Origin: Petrosia ficiformis | Lineage: Eukaryota; Porifera; Demospongiae; Haplosclerida; Petrosiidae | DNA length: 64,000 nt | Assembly (NCBI GenBank): GCA_947044365.1 | Contig: OX345639.1 | Coordinates: forward strand, 601,501 to 665,500 | Direction: 5' to 3' | Made by a program: the position numbers and the translations under genes | In this document: positions 63,269 through 64,000 of the stretch, one piece after another | Numbering within the stretch: position 1 is the first letter of the stretch | How the letters are laid out: each line of letters begins with the position of its first letter | The notes under the pieces: generated by a model | Database searches by the model: none | The model's input: the letters and a program-made list of their open reading frames with translations, nothing else | Told to the model about the DNA's origin: nothing

Positions 63269-64000
63269 ATGAATGGGAACTCTGGATCCTGTTTGCTACT
63301 ACTCAGTATAATAATTATCGTATTGGTAGACATATTAAAAGCACAAGGTGATTACTGTTCAATGTTTATTTATACTTTTAGCTGCACATAAGAAACACTA
63401 ACTCGTATCTTCTATAGAGTCTTGTACTGCCTGTCTTCCTGGACACTTTGCTGACCAAAGTAAGAGATTTCAAATAGTTCCCTATGATAGTGTCATCTTT
63501 CTTCTAACAGACAATTCAAAGTGCTCAATGTGCTCACCAGGAGAATGTAACAGTACAAGTGAATGCACACCTTGTAAACCTGGCTACTGGAATGCACAAA
63601 CAAACCAAACCACCTGCGAGGCTTGTGATTTAGGTTCATATGCAGAACAGTGAGTTTTACCTTACTAGCATACAATTACTCATCTGTTTATAAAATAGGA
63701 TTGTATATATATAATAATTATATATATATTAATATGTCATTAACATCTGAATCTTTGTCGCAACTTTCCTCTCTGTCTGTCTCTGTCCCTCTCTGTCTAT
63801 CTCTGTCTTCTCTTGGTCATATATACTCTTATTTTCTTTCTAGTGAAGGTAGTAAAATGTGCACAGCTTGTAGTGTTGGAATGTATGCAAATGAGACAGG
63901 AATGACAACTTGTAAAAAGTGTGAACCAGGTCAAATTAGAGAAATAAATTAATTTAATTTAAAAATTCGTTTTTTTATATGTAGGATCTTCTACAAATAA
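63269..64000 (+). CDS. secreted or membrane Cys-rich GCC2/GCC3-type protein, 5' part (runs off right edge)
   Basis: ATG 63269 begins a hydrophobic leader (SCLLLLSIIIIVLVDILKAQ). In-phase exons follow at 63418-63459 (ESCTACLPGHFADQ), 63511-63649 (CTPCKPGYWNAQTNQTTCEA), 63844-63929 (MCTACSVGMYANETGMTTCK) and from 63985 on. The repeated C-x-x-C-x-x-G-x-(Y/F) pattern is that of the ephrin-receptor-like GCC2/GCC3 module, found in many large extracellular proteins. Function cannot be set because the rest of the protein is outside the window. It is about 200 bp downstream of EI24 on the same strand. Confidence 0.8.

Overview
The window is a gene-dense, AT-rich piece of an early-branching animal genome. 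A demosponge is the best guess. This is inferred from two fibrillar-type collagen genes, very short introns (often 50-100 bp), spliceosomal GT-AG introns throughout, and intergenic gaps of only 50-110 bp between several housekeeping genes. The species cannot be fixed from sequence alone.

Layout, left to right: (1) 1-973, minus, 5' part of a collagen gene running off the left edge. (2) 2687-12215, plus, an apparently complete fibrillar collagen of about 55 exons. (3) 12590-14692, minus, dimethylarginine dimethylaminohydrolase (DDAH). (4) 14758-19784, plus, mitochondrial Era-like GTPase (ERAL1). (5) 22058-27415, minus, an 891-residue multipass membrane protein of unknown function. (6) 27505-29882, plus, cyclophilin PPIL3. 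(7) 30009-35188, minus, CNOT2 of the CCR4-NOT complex. (8) about 35970-42632, plus, WDR24 of GATOR2. (9) 43081-46141, minus, UNC93-like transporter. (10) about 46895-47190, a decayed duplicate of the last WDR24 exon and its 3'UTR. (11) 47179 to about 52570, minus, a type I receptor with a cysteine-rich N-terminus, fibronectin-III-like modules and a membrane-proximal WSNWS motif, reminiscent of class I cytokine receptors. (12) 53761-58282, minus, catalase. (13) 58392-60287, minus, single-exon asteroid-like nuclease ASTE1. (14) 60343-63066, plus, EI24. (15) 63269 to the right edge, plus, the start of a secreted or membrane cysteine-rich GCC2/GCC3-type protein.

The genes do not form one pathway. 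They are arranged mostly as head-to-head pairs (collagen/collagen, DDAH/ERAL1, membrane protein/PPIL3, CNOT2/WDR24, ASTE1/EI24). Three of the gaps are 55-89 bp, so each pair probably shares a bidirectional promoter. Introns carry most of the non-coding complexity: several families of small inverted-repeat elements (MITE-like), minisatellites with higher-order structure, and tetranucleotide microsatellites that in some cases start at the 5' splice site.

The gene models were spliced by eye, using GT-AG sites, reading phase and remembered family sequences. Interior exons that match known families are firm. The 5' ends of WDR24 and of the receptor are not resolved. The most interesting items are the WSNWS receptor, the apparent origin of that receptor's last codons and 3'UTR from an antisense duplicate of WDR24, and the uncharacterised 891-residue membrane protein.
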